Shown here: positions 24,553 to 32,950 of the stretch, one piece after another
How the letters are laid out: each line of letters begins with the position of its first letter
How positions within the stretch are numbered: the stretch's first letter is position 1
From: an uncultured Collinsella sp.
Lineage (GTDB): Bacteria; Actinomycetota; Coriobacteriia; Coriobacteriales; Coriobacteriaceae
Length of the DNA: 53,546 nt
Assembly (NCBI GenBank): GCA_958438955.1
Contig: CAUBTS010000001.1
Location: forward strand, 1-53,546
Direction of reading: 5' to 3'
The notes under the pieces: model-generated
What the model saw: only the letters and a program-made list of their open reading frames with translations
The model's database searches: none
What the model was told of the DNA's origin: nothing
Translations under genes and position numbers: made by a program

Positions 24553-26034
24553 TTATCGACCTCCCTTCGCAACCGCGTCGTCGCGCATAAGCTCGGCCAA
24601 CGCCTCGCGGTCGATGCGCAGGGCATCGCCACCAACGGGGTCGAGCGAATCGCCCTGGCCGGCGAGCTCCTTGGTCTGCTTGCGCTCCGCACGCGAAAGG
24701 CCCCGCTCACGGTACTTTTGCGAGTGCGCCGTATACATGTTGATGAACAGGATGACCAGGAAGCTAAAGACGATTACGACGACGACCCAAAAGAGCGCCA
24801 CCGACGTATTGCCGCCCATCCATTCAAAGTAGATGGAGATGGGAATGGTCTGCGTAATGCCGGCATAGTTGCCCGCAAAGAACAGCGTGCAGCCAAACTC
24901 GCCCATAGCGCGGGCAAAGGCGAGCACCGTGCCGGCGGCGATAGACGGCCAGCCGAGGGGCATCATGAGTTTGGCAAAGATGCGACGCTCAGACCAGCCC
25001 AGCGTGCGCGCGGCGTCGAGCATCTGCGTGTCGAGGCTCTCGAAGGCGCCGAGTGCCGTACGATAGACGAGCGGGAACGACACCACCACGGCAGAGATCA
25101 CCGCCGCCGGCCACGTAAAGACAATCGAGATGCCGTGTGCGATCAGCCACTGCCCCACCCCGGTCGAGCGACCGAACAGCATAAGCAGCAAAAAGCCGCA
25201 GACCGTGGGCGGCAGCACCATGGGAATGGTAAAGACTGAATCGAGCAGGCCCTTCACGCGGCTCGTGGTGCCCATGGTCTTCCACGCGGCAAACAAGCCC
25301 AGCGCAAACGCGATCACCAGGGCAAGACTGCTTGTTTTGATAGACACCCAAAACGGACGGTAGTCGATGCCGCCAAAAAACGTCTGGGCGCGTTCTGCCA
25401 GCGAAGGCGGCTCCGTCGTCGAGACGCTCGCATACGGCACCAGGGCGGCGTTATCGCTCCACAGAGCGCCGTCACCCAGGTTAAGCTCAGTGTTTGCGGC
25501 GTCCGCGGCGTTCACGACGGTGTAGTATTCGCCGTCGCCGCCCTTTACCTTAAACTGATAGCGGTAATCGCCCTGTACCAGCGTATTGTCCGAGGTGAAC
25601 ACCCAATCGAGCTTGGAATCCTCCAGCAGCGCGCCTCCCATGGAGTGGGACTTATCGAGCCCCGCGAGCATCTTCTTGAGCGCCTTTTGATCGGAGAAGC
25701 TCGCAATGTTAAGGCCCGCCTCCTTGGCGGCGTGTGCATCGACCCATACCACGATGTTCGTAGGCGTGGTCACCGTTACGAGCGTCGTCTTTTTGTAGAT
25801 GGGAAAACGATAGCCCTCGGGCTGGTCGGCAAACGAGCGGGCCGTTCCTTTTGCGTTGCGCTCAAAAGCGTTGAGGCCAAAATCAACGCCATCGAGAAGT
25901 GCGGAGTCCTCGGTCGCCTGACGCCCATCGGCGGTGGCAAAAAGTGCCTCGGCTCGAGCAACCCCGGGCAGCACCGTCAGCGCGCAGACAACAGCCGCCA
26001 ACGCGGCGAGCAGGCGAATCGTTTTCCTTGACAC
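24553..26034 (-). CDS. modB: Molybdate ABC permease ModB with a large N-terminal extracytoplasmic domain
   Basis: A 493-aa protein, about twice the usual ModB length (~225 aa). Residues ~235-450 are the normal permease: five or six membrane segments and the EAA loop DAARTLGWSERRIFAKLMMPLGWPS followed by ARAMGEFGCTLFFAGN. Residues 1-25 are a signal or anchor (KTIRLLAALAAVVCALTVLPGVARA). Residues ~30-215 form a soluble domain I do not recognise, predicted to lie outside the membrane. The GTG at 26034 has GAGGAG upstream; a longer start at 26073 lacks one. A ~45-residue charged tail follows the last membrane segment. Confidence 0.85.
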   Translation of the reverse strand: MSRKTIRLLAALAAVVCALTVLPGVARAEALFATADGRQATEDSALLDGVDFGLNAFERNAKGTARSFADQPEGYRFPIYKKTTLVTVTTPTNIVVWVDAHAAKEAGLNIASFSDQKALKKMLAGLDKSHSMGGALLEDSKLDWVFTSDNTLVQGDYRYQFKVKGGDGEYYTVVNAADAANTELNLGDGALWSDNAALVPYASVSTTEPPSLAERAQTFFGGIDYRPFWVSIKTSSLALVIAFALGLFAAWKTMGTTSRVKGLLDSVFTIPMVLPPTVCGFLLLMLFGRSTGVGQWLIAHGISIVFTWPAAVISAVVVSFPLVYRTALGAFESLDTQMLDAARTLGWSERRIFAKLMMPLGWPSIAAGTVLAFARAMGEFGCTLFFAGNYAGITQTIPISIYFEWMGGNTSVALFWVVVVIVFSFLVILFINMYTAHSQKYRERGLSRAERKQTKELAGQGDSLDPVGGDALRIDREALAELMRDDAVAKGGR

Positions 26035-26084
26035 GGGCGACTCCTCAAACACAGGGCAACGGCGCGCGGACACGCCGCTTCAAT

Positions 26085-26121
26085 CTAAAAAGGGCGGACG
26101 ATCGCAAGAACGCCCGCCCTC
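26085..26121 (-). terminator. Hairpin terminator/attenuator between modA and modB
   Basis: Arms GGGCGGACG (26092-26100) and CGCCCGCCC (26111-26119), with one mismatch, followed by UUUUUAG on the minus strand. It lies within the modA-modB gap and probably gives more modA than modBC mRNA. Confidence 0.7.
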
Positions 26122-26151
26122 AAGCATATCGTTATGTAGCTCAGCTATGCA

Positions 26152-27027
26152 CTACTCGGAAAGCTCGAAGCCGTACTTAGCCCAAATCTTCTGCGCCTTC
26201 TTGTTGGAAAGGCAGAAGTCGATGAACGCCTTTGCGTCGTCGGCATGCTCGGAGCTCTCGGCCACGGCACCCGGGTACACGATGGGCTTGTGCGAATCCT
26301 CGGGGCACACGAAGGCCTCCTCGATGCCGTCATAGCGGTAGATGTCAGAGCTATAGACAAAGCCGGCCACGCAGTCACCCGTGGACACGTAGGCGGCAGC
26401 GGTACCGACCTTGTCGGCCAGCGCGACCTTGTCGGCGATCTCGGGCGCGTACTCGCCGTCATCGCCCTCGGTGCCGGTGTAGAGGCCCACGGAGGCCAGG
26501 GCCTGGTTGGCGTACTTGCCGGCGGGGACGGTCTTGGCGTCGCCAATGGCGATCTTGCCGTCCAGGTTCGCGACGTCGGCAATGGCCTCGACCTTGGTGT
26601 CGGAGCCCTCGGCGCGAATGATCACGAGGTCGTTGACGAACATGTCCTCACGCGTGTCGGCGTCGACGAGTTCGGCGGCCTCAGCGTCGTCCATGGTGCC
26701 CTTGGAGGCCGTGATGAGCACGTCGACGGCGGCACCGGCGCGCATTTGCTCGACAAGGTCGCCAGACGCCTTAAACTGCGTGTCGGCAAACGTGGTGCCG
26801 GTCTGGTCGGTGTAGAGCTCCTGAACCTCGGGCAGGGCCTTCTCGAGCGAGTTGGCGGCAAAGACCTGCAGCTCGACAGCTTTCTTCTTAGAGGAAGACT
26901 TGGCGGAGCCGGCATCGGAACCAGCGGGCTCGGACGTCTTGTTGCCCGAGCAGCCGGCAAGGCCAAGGCCGGCGACAGCGGCAGCAGAGAGCGAGACAAA
27001 ACCGCGGCGTGAAACCATATCGAACAT
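26152..27027 (-). CDS. modA: Molybdate-binding lipoprotein ModA
   Basis: A 291-aa solute-binding protein. The N-terminus carries SRRGFVSL, a possible twin-arginine signal, and the lipobox LAGC at about residues 24-27. A Ser/Lys linker follows, then the ModA fold: LQVFAANSLEKALPEV, DTQFKASGDLVEQMRAGAAVDVLITASKGTMD and GDAKTVPAGKYANQAL near residue 170. It delivers molybdate or tungstate to ModBC. The ATG at 27027 has AAAGGG upstream; the TTG two codons before is too close. First gene of a modABC transcript. Confidence 0.9.
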   Translation of the reverse strand: MFDMVSRRGFVSLSAAAVAGLGLAGCSGNKTSEPAGSDAGSAKSSSKKKAVELQVFAANSLEKALPEVQELYTDQTGTTFADTQFKASGDLVEQMRAGAAVDVLITASKGTMDDAEAAELVDADTREDMFVNDLVIIRAEGSDTKVEAIADVANLDGKIAIGDAKTVPAGKYANQALASVGLYTGTEGDDGEYAPEIADKVALADKVGTAAAYVSTGDCVAGFVYSSDIYRYDGIEEAFVCPEDSHKPIVYPGAVAESSEHADDAKAFIDFCLSNKKAQKIWAKYGFELSE

Positions 27028-27087
27028 ATTCAACCCTTTCGGACCTTGTGCCCGGGCACCCCACCGCGGGCTTTAATCTGCAATCAG

Positions 27088-27139
27088 ATTATACTTTGTT
27101 GCGAATAATGATTGTGAGAAATTATTCTCCCCAGAGAAT
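27088..27139 (-). promoter_or_regulatory. modA promoter with overlapping inverted repeats
   Basis: A consensus TATAAT box (27088-27093) reads toward modA; no good -35 is seen. Just upstream are two overlapping palindromes, GAGAA-ATTA-TTCTC (27116-27129) and ATTCTC-CCCA-GAGAAT (27124-27139). They are placed like operators for a molybdate or metal sensor. They do not match the E. coli ModE box as I know it. Confidence 0.5.
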
Positions 27140-27180
27140 ATAGTTTCAAGTTACCGTGCAACTTGGCGTCGCTTCGGCGG

Positions 27181-27216
27181 AAAACAAAAGCGGAGCGACC
27201 GATAAGGTCGCCCCGC
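27181..27216 (-). terminator. Terminator of moeA-mogA
   Basis: An 11-bp stem (27190-27200 with 27206-27216, one mismatch), loop of 5 nt, then UUUUGUUUU on the minus strand, 14 bp after the mogA stop. Confidence 0.85.
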
Positions 27217-27230
27217 CGCAGGTAAACCGC

Positions 27231-27710
27231 TTAGTTGGTATGTCCGCCGCCCGCCGTCATTTGGGCCGCATGCTCCAGCTGATCGCTCACGGCCTCCCAG
27301 CTTTCGCGAGCCGCTTTCGTAGATCCCGGAAAGTTGATGACAAGCGTATACCCACGCTGCATGCACACGGCGCGCGAGAGCATAGCGCGACGCGTCTTGG
27401 TCATGGAGTACGCACGGATTGCCTCTGCAATACCCGGCACATCGCGGTCGCAGACGGCACGCGTCGCCTCGGGTGTCACGTCGCGCATCGAAAGCCCCGT
27501 GCCGCCACAGGTGAGCACGACATTGGCGTGGCACGCATCGGCGGCTTCCACAATGGCATCACCGATTTCGCTAACGTCGTCGCGCACGACCACATGCGAG
27601 GCGACCGTCCAGCCCTGCGCCACGATAAGTTCCTCGAGTGCGGCTCCAGCCTCGTCCTGGGCAAGGTCGCGCGTATCCGAGCACGTCACAATCGAAATCT
27701 TCAACTCCAT
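27231..27710 (-). CDS. mogA: Molybdenum cofactor protein MogA/MoaB
   Basis: A 159-aa protein of the MoaB/MogA family, which adenylylates molybdopterin before metal insertion. Motifs: IVTCSDTRDLAQDEAG near residue 8, VVLTCGGTGLSMRDVTPEAT near 64-83 and the C-terminal VINFPGSTKAARES. The start has AGGAGGAATGCC upstream, so the longer reading to 27803 is not used. It lies 10 nt after moeA and ends in a terminator. MogA and MoaB cannot be told apart from this sequence alone. Confidence 0.88.
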   Translation of the reverse strand: MELKISIVTCSDTRDLAQDEAGAALEELIVAQGWTVASHVVVRDDVSEIGDAIVEAADACHANVVLTCGGTGLSMRDVTPEATRAVCDRDVPGIAEAIRAYSMTKTRRAMLSRAVCMQRGYTLVINFPGSTKAARESWEAVSDQLEHAAQMTAGGGHTN

Positions 27711-27720
27711 GGCATTCCTC

Positions 27721-28983
27721 CTATAGCACCGTGCCCTCAGGCAGGTCGACGCGCACGACGTCCACGACATCTCCCGCCTTGAGCTCGCACGGCCCTTCGT
27801 CAATACGCAGCAGGCAGTTGGCCCGCTGCATCGTGCCGAGCAGCGCCGAATTCTGCGTCTTGGCCTCGGTCACCAACAGCTCACCGGTCTCGGGGTCGCG
27901 CAAAACCGTGGCGCGATCGAAGAAGCGTCGGTCCTGGCGCTTCTTCACGCCGTGCGTCAATATCGCCTGCTGCACGGGACGCGTACCCTCGGCAAAGCCG
28001 CGCATCTTGCGAATCGCCGGGCGGGCGAGCATCTCAAAGCCCACATACGCCGCCGCGGGATTGCCCGAAAGCCCCAAATACGGCTTACCCCCGAGCAAGC
28101 CAAACGTGATGGCCTTGCCCGGACGCATCGAGATGCGGTCAAACAGCACCTCGCCCTCGCGCCGAACGAGCGCCGTCACGTAGTCGTAATCGCCCGCCGA
28201 GGCGCCACCGCTCGTAATGACAAAGTCGCACTCCTGCACGGCACGATGCACCAGCTCGGCAATCGCCTGCTCATCGTCGGGCGCGATGCTGTAGAACACG
28301 GGCTCGGCGCCGGCATCGAGTGCTTCGGCCATCAACGCCGACGAGTTGGAGTCGCGAATCTGCCCGCGCGCCGGAACCTTACTCGGTGCGACCAGCTCCG
28401 TGCCCAGCGAGATAATGCCCACGCGCGGGGCGGCATGGACTTTCACGCTCGCGTAACCGGCGCTTGCCAGCAGGCCAGCACCGGCCGGGGCCACAACCTC
28501 TCCGGCGCGCATCACGACGTCGCCGGCATGGGCCTCCTCGGCGGCAGAGCGAACGTTCTCCCCCACCTTGGCAGGCATCGAGAAGCTCACGTGCGAGCCC
28601 TCGTTGCCGTCACCGTCGAGCACATCGACGATCTCGTATTTCACCACGGCATCGGCACCTTCGGGTACCGGCGCACCAGTCATGATGCGGACTGTCTCGC
28701 CCGGGCCAAGAGCGCCCTCAAACACATGGCCCGCGGCCTCGTGTCCGATAACGTCGAGCGTCACCGGCGCCACACCAGACGCCTGCGCCAAGTCCGCCGA
28801 GCGCACGGCATATCCGTCCATAGCGCTGTTGGCAAACGGCGAGATGTCGATATCGGCCACCGCATCCTCGGCCAAGGGAAGGCCGGCGGCCTGCCACACG
28901 GGAATCTCGACGAGATCGGTCGGAGCAACATGCGACAAAACAATCGACTGCGCGTCCTCCAGCGGAATGAGCTTCTCTGCCAT
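27721..28983 (-). CDS. moeA: Molybdopterin molybdenumtransferase MoeA
   Basis: A 420-aa enzyme that inserts molybdenum into adenylylated molybdopterin. Seen: SPFANSAMDGYAVRSADL near residue 47, RIMTGAPVPEGADAVV near 98, the SGGASAGDYDYV motif near 240 and LGLSGNPAAAYVGFEML near 300, then a C-terminal beta domain. Length is normal. It opens a two-gene operon with mogA and is divergent from the CLC gene. The cofactor is needed by FdhF at the left of the window. Confidence 0.93.
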   Translation of the reverse strand: MAEKLIPLEDAQSIVLSHVAPTDLVEIPVWQAAGLPLAEDAVADIDISPFANSAMDGYAVRSADLAQASGVAPVTLDVIGHEAAGHVFEGALGPGETVRIMTGAPVPEGADAVVKYEIVDVLDGDGNEGSHVSFSMPAKVGENVRSAAEEAHAGDVVMRAGEVVAPAGAGLLASAGYASVKVHAAPRVGIISLGTELVAPSKVPARGQIRDSNSSALMAEALDAGAEPVFYSIAPDDEQAIAELVHRAVQECDFVITSGGASAGDYDYVTALVRREGEVLFDRISMRPGKAITFGLLGGKPYLGLSGNPAAAYVGFEMLARPAIRKMRGFAEGTRPVQQAILTHGVKKRQDRRFFDRATVLRDPETGELLVTEAKTQNSALLGTMQRANCLLRIDEGPCELKAGDVVDVVRVDLPEGTVL

Positions 28984-29158
28984 ATGTACCTCTTAATGCC
29001 ACGGCGCACAACAGAAGCGCCGATTCTTTATGCTTGTCTCAGTATAATCCCCCGACGCGTGACCGTGACTTGGCCTGTACCCGCAAATACACCTGTCGGC
29101 TGCAGGCTGCGAAACAGAATGGAAACCAACCCACCGGCTCGTCGCGTTTACCGCGTTT

Positions 29159-29164
29159 TATAAT
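29159..29164 (+). promoter_or_regulatory. -10 box for the CLC gene
   Basis: TATAAT 30 bp before the CLC start, without a clear -35. The resulting leader is too short for a fluoride (crcB) riboswitch. A second TATAAT, on the plus strand at 29043-29048, overlaps TATACT on the minus strand and may serve moeA. Confidence 0.4.
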
Positions 29165-29193
29165 GCTTGCGTTGCAACCTAAAAGAGGAACGT

Positions 29194-30615
29194 ATGGCTC
29201 ATAACGACAAACCCGAAAGCGCACACGAAGCGCAAGATTATTCCCAGCCGCTCGACGACGGCGGCTTTTTCTCCCTGAACGACGTCATCATGGCCGGCAG
29301 GCATCAGATCACCCGCTCCGAGCATCTCTTAGCTGCCGACACGCGCCGCAACGTCCGCAACCTACTCGCGAGCGCCAAGTTGCTCGCACTCGTCGTCATC
29401 GTCTCGCTCGCCATGGGCGTTGCCGCTTGGGCGTTTTTGGCCTCGCTGAATATCGCGACCGATTATCGCGAGCACCATGCGTGGATCTACGCGCTGCTTC
29501 CCGTTGTGGGCATGGCCACCGCGTGGGTCTACAAGAACCACGGCCTTGCCGCCAAACGAGGTAACAACCTGGTCATCGACTCCGCTCTGGGCACACGTCT
29601 CATCCATATGCGCATGGCCGTCCTCACCTTCGTCTGCTCCACGCTCACGCACCTCACGGGCGGATCGGCCGGTCGCGAGGGAGCTGCGGTGCAGATTGGC
29701 GGCACCATCGCCAGCAACATCTCGAGCCTCGCCCACCTCAAAAAGCATGACCACCACGACCTCATGCTCGCCGGTATCTCGTCGGCCTTTGGCGCCGTAT
29801 TCGGTTCGCCCCTTGCCGGCGCGTTCTTTGGCATGGAAATGTGCTTTATCGGCAAGATCGACTACACCGCGGGCATCTACTGTCTGGTTGCCTCGTTTAC
29901 CGGCTACTTTACGTCGCTTGCCTTGGGAACCGAGTACGAGGCGAATGTTATCGCCAGCGTTCCCGCCATGACACCACGGACGGTTGTCATCGTTGTTATC
30001 AGCGCCATCATCTTCGGTCTGACGGCACGTCTCTTTGCCTGGTCGGTTCGAACCGTCAAGAGCCTGTACGGTCGCTTTATCACCAATTACCTTGTTCGCG
30101 CACTCATCGGCGCACTCGTGGTTTTGGCCGCCTATGCCCTCCTCGACGCCTGGGACTACGCCGGCCTTTCCACGTGGCTTTCCGGCGCCGGATTTGCAGG
30201 CAACACCACCCTGGCGGACGCAGCCATCAAGTTGGTCGTCACAGCGCTCACCCTGGGCGCCGGCTTCCAAGGCGGCGAGGTCACGCCTCTGTTTGGCATC
30301 GGTGCGGCGCTCGGCGGCTGGATCGGCTGCCTCGTCGGAATCGACCCCAGCTTTCTGGCGGCTCTCGGCATGCTCGGCGTGTTCTGCGCCGGCCTTAACG
30401 TGCCCATCACCACCTGTATGATGGCCATCGACCTGTTCCACGGCACGGCCGCCGGCTTCTTCGTGATCGTGGCGTTTATCAGCTATCTCGCCGGCGGCCA
30501 CCGCGGCGTGTACCCCGCCCAGCGCATCATCTCACCCAAGCGCCGTTCTCTTATTGTGGATGAGGGCGGTACGGTAGCGGAGGCTATCGAGCGCCACAAC
30601 GACCTGATAGAGTAG
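29194..30615 (+). CDS. CLC-family anion channel/transporter (possibly fluoride type)
   Basis: A 473-aa CLC protein with about 10-12 membrane segments. HLTGGSAGREGAAVQIGG near residue 165 holds the gating Glu. GAGFQGGEVTPLFGIGAALGG near 365 is the GxFxP-like region. In place of the GSGIP motif of Cl- CLCs it reads KRGNNLVIDSA near residue 117. A GNN sequence at this site is what I remember from fluoride-type CLC proteins, so F-/H+ antiport is a reasonable guess. The ATG at 29194 has AAGAGGAA upstream. It stands alone. Confidence 0.82.
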   Translation: MAHNDKPESAHEAQDYSQPLDDGGFFSLNDVIMAGRHQITRSEHLLAADTRRNVRNLLASAKLLALVVIVSLAMGVAAWAFLASLNIATDYREHHAWIYALLPVVGMATAWVYKNHGLAAKRGNNLVIDSALGTRLIHMRMAVLTFVCSTLTHLTGGSAGREGAAVQIGGTIASNISSLAHLKKHDHHDLMLAGISSAFGAVFGSPLAGAFFGMEMCFIGKIDYTAGIYCLVASFTGYFTSLALGTEYEANVIASVPAMTPRTVVIVVISAIIFGLTARLFAWSVRTVKSLYGRFITNYLVRALIGALVVLAAYALLDAWDYAGLSTWLSGAGFAGNTTLADAAIKLVVTALTLGAGFQGGEVTPLFGIGAALGGWIGCLVGIDPSFLAALGMLGVFCAGLNVPITTCMMAIDLFHGTAAGFFVIVAFISYLAGGHRGVYPAQRIISPKRRSLIVDEGGTVAEAIERHNDLIE

Positions 30616-30701
30616 ATCTAATAATCACCGTGCAGCCACAATCGGGGGCAATTCGACCTGAGCGCGACCGCACCGTCATGTCACACGCCGGGAGTCGCCC
30701 C

Positions 30702-31664
30702 ATGCACGCAACTGATTTTGGTCGCACGCTCATCATCGCCAACCCTGCCGCCCAGTCGGGTGCGGCGCGCGAGGTCGCTGAGCGCCTGCAGCGCTTTTTG
30801 GACATGACCGCGCGCTCATCCCAGTTTGACCTGGTGCTGACTGAGCGCATGGGACATGCCAAGGAGCTTGCCGCGCAGGCTCAGGGCTATCGCACCGTTA
30901 TCGCCCTTGGCGGCGACGGCGTGATCCACGAGGTTGCCAATGGACTCATGAAGCAGGATGAGGCGGTCCGTCCCGCCCTTGCCCTCCTACCCGTAGGCTC
31001 CGGCAACGATTTTGCCCAGACCCTCGGTATCGACGATTTCTCCGGCAAAGATTTTGGCGCGCTGCTCACCTGCGAGCTGCAGCGCCAGGATATCGGACGC
31101 ATTCGCTCATGGAACCCCGCAAACGGCAGCGGCGAGGCTACCGTTGAGTACTACGACCAAACGCTTTCGGTCGGCATCGATGCCGCCATCGGCCTGGGCA
31201 CCACCGAGCTGCGCAAAAAGACGGGCCTCGCTGGCGCTCCGCTCTACACCCTCTCGGGTCTGGAACAGTTTGGTCTGCGCTACCGCAACTACCCCATGAC
31301 AGTCAGCTTTGACGGGGCGCCCGCCGAGCGCGTGAGGGCGATCATCATGGCGATTCAGCTGGGCCCCACGTATGGCTCGGGCTATCGCATCTGCCCCGAT
31401 GCCGACCCCTGCGACGGCATGCTCGACGTCTGCTACGCATGCGGCCCCGTCCCTCGCGCGGTTGCCCTGCCCATGTTCCTTTCGGCCAAGAACGGCCACC
31501 ATACCAAGTTGCCACCGGTTCGCATGCGCCGCTGCCGCCATGCCGAGCTCACCTTTGAGGAGCCCGACTACCCCATCCAAGCCGACGGCGAGCCCATCGT
31601 CGCCTCGCGCATCGAGGTCGACGTCCTCGGCGGCGCCCTCCACGTCTGGCACCCAACCCGCTAA
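30702..31664 (+). CDS. Diacylglycerol kinase-like lipid kinase (DgkB/YegS family)
   Basis: A 320-aa protein. The catalytic-domain motif is VIALGGDGVIHEVANGLM near residue 66, and LLPVGSGNDFAQTLGI near 100 completes the ATP site. The C-terminal beta-rich domain contains DADPCDGMLDVCYA and PIQADGEPI, usual for the family. It phosphorylates diacylglycerol or a related lipid for membrane lipid recycling. I start at ATG 30702, with GGGAG 7 nt upstream; 30678 is an alternative. It ends 8 bp before palindromic repeat copy 3. Confidence 0.87.
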   Translation: MHATDFGRTLIIANPAAQSGAAREVAERLQRFLDMTARSSQFDLVLTERMGHAKELAAQAQGYRTVIALGGDGVIHEVANGLMKQDEAVRPALALLPVGSGNDFAQTLGIDDFSGKDFGALLTCELQRQDIGRIRSWNPANGSGEATVEYYDQTLSVGIDAAIGLGTTELRKKTGLAGAPLYTLSGLEQFGLRYRNYPMTVSFDGAPAERVRAIIMAIQLGPTYGSGYRICPDADPCDGMLDVCYACGPVPRAVALPMFLSAKNGHHTKLPPVRMRRCRHAELTFEEPDYPIQADGEPIVASRIEVDVLGGALHVWHPTR

Positions 31665-31672
31665 CCCAACCT

Positions 31673-31741
31673 AAGTTGCGGTGAAATAGGGACTGTTTAT
31701 GCAGCAAGTGCCGCAAAACAGTCCCTATTTCACCGCAACTT
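31673..31741. repeat. Palindromic repeat, copy 3
   Basis: 26-nt perfect arms (31673-31698 and 31716-31741) around a 17-nt loop, between the convergent lipid kinase and ArfB-like genes. It reads AATAGGGACTG where copies 1 and 2 read AATACGGACTG; the partner strand changes to match, so the pairing is conserved. Confidence 0.93.
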
Positions 31742-31750
31742 ATGAGGAGA

Positions 31751-32131
31751 TCATTCGTCGCTGCCCGGTTTGCGACGGTTGGCCTTTTTAATGGCGTTGA
31801 AGTGCTTGTCATTGAGCCTGCGCTGGCGAGAGCGCTGAGGCACCTTGGTCTTTACGCGTCGGCGCGGTGGACGCCCGCGACGCTCAAGCTCAGCGCGCAG
31901 CTTACGTAGGCAGCTACTACGGTTTTGGAACTGACTGCGGCTCTCGCGCGCCGTCACGGTAATTCCCGTGGGCCCATGCTTCATGCGCACCGCCGAGTCC
32001 GTCGTGTTCACGCCCTGCCCACCCGGGCCCGTCGCGCGAAACACCTGCACCTCGCAATCGCGCGCCAACTCCTCGACCGACATCTCGGCATAGCGCGCAT
32101 ACTCCCGCCATCCCATCTTGTTCTCATCCAT
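31751..32131 (-). CDS. ArfB-like peptide chain release factor-like protein
   Basis: A 126-aa protein with the GGQ motif in FRATGPGGQGVNTTDSAVRMKH near residue 36, the peptidyl-tRNA hydrolysis site of release factors. There is no codon-recognition domain. The C-terminus is very basic (RRGRPPRRRVKTK, QRSRQRRLNDKHFN), as in ArfB/ICT1-type ribosome rescue factors, whose tail enters the empty mRNA channel. The start at 32131 has GGGGAGG upstream. A single-gene unit between xpt and the lipid kinase. Confidence 0.85.
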   Translation of the reverse strand: MDENKMGWREYARYAEMSVEELARDCEVQVFRATGPGGQGVNTTDSAVRMKHGPTGITVTARESRSQFQNRSSCLRKLRAELERRGRPPRRRVKTKVPQRSRQRRLNDKHFNAIKKANRRKPGSDE

Positions 32132-32151
32132 ATCAACACCTCCCCTCATAC

Positions 32152-32186
32152 AAAAAATGTGACAAAGGGACAGTCCCTTTGTCACA
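32152..32186 (-). terminator. Terminator of xpt, a 29-nt near-perfect palindrome
   Basis: 14-bp perfect arms (TGTGACAAAGGGAC, 32158-32171 and 32173-32186) around a single base, followed by UUUUUU on the minus strand. It lies 29 bp after xpt. The GGGACTGTCCC core resembles the inner arms of palindromic repeat copy 3. Confidence 0.85.
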
Positions 32187-32214
32187 TCGCATACCAATCG
32201 CTTGTGTTGCGCGC

Positions 32215-32793
32215 TTAGGCGAAGGTGATCTCGCCGGTCTCGCAGTCCATATCGGCGATACGGGCCAGGCTCTCAACGCGGAAGCCGCGCTCGCGGAGCT
32301 TATCGCCACCGCCCTGGAAGCCCTTCTCCACCGCAATGCCAATACCGGATACCTCGGCACCCGCAGCCTCGCAGATCTTGATAAGACCCTCGAGCGCGCA
32401 GCCGTTGGCCAGGAAATCGTCGATAATCAGGACCTTGTCGCCCTCGGACAGGAAACGTTTGCCAACGATGACCGGGTACTCCTTTTGCTTGGTAAAGGAG
32501 TAGATGGTCGTGGCATACTGCTCGCCGTCGAGGTTGATGGACTGCGCCTTCTTGGCAAAGACCACCGGCACACCGCCAAAATGCTGAGCCGCGATGCAAG
32601 CCATGCCAATTCCCGAAGCCTCAATCGTCAGGATCTTGTTGATCTCGACGCCCTCGAACAGACGGGCCCACTCGGCACCCATGTGGTCAAACAGCTCAAC
32701 GTCGCACTGGTGGTTGAGGAAGGCATCAACCTTAAGGACGTTACCGGCCTTTACGATGCCGTCATGGCGAATACGATCCTCAAGCTCCTGCAT
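32215..32793 (-). CDS. xpt: Xanthine phosphoribosyltransferase
   Basis: A 192-aa type I phosphoribosyltransferase of the Xpt family. The PRPP-binding loop is DKVLIIDDFLANGCALEGL near residue 122, and EASGIGMACIAAQHFGGVPVVFAKK near 58-82 is typical. It converts xanthine and PRPP to XMP for purine salvage. No purine riboswitch is visible in the short upstream region, although many xpt genes in other bacteria have one. Single-gene unit. Confidence 0.92.
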   Translation of the reverse strand: MQELEDRIRHDGIVKAGNVLKVDAFLNHQCDVELFDHMGAEWARLFEGVEINKILTIEASGIGMACIAAQHFGGVPVVFAKKAQSINLDGEQYATTIYSFTKQKEYPVIVGKRFLSEGDKVLIIDDFLANGCALEGLIKICEAAGAEVSGIGIAVEKGFQGGGDKLRERGFRVESLARIADMDCETGEITFA

Positions 32794-32950
32794 GGCGCAA
32801 CCCCTTCTCGCGGCAACGATACCGCGCGATTAATAAACGTTGCTCGATAGTCTACCACGGACCGACCCCCGCCCGCCCCACAAGCCGCATCGCACCACAA
32901 ACCAGTCTTTTTGGGACAACGCAAATCGTGGCAGACGGCCTCCCAACACG

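Noticed and set aside
29000..29193. A fluoride riboswitch before the CLC gene
   Set aside because: The predicted leader after TATAAT is under 30 nt and no crcB-motif sequence is seen.
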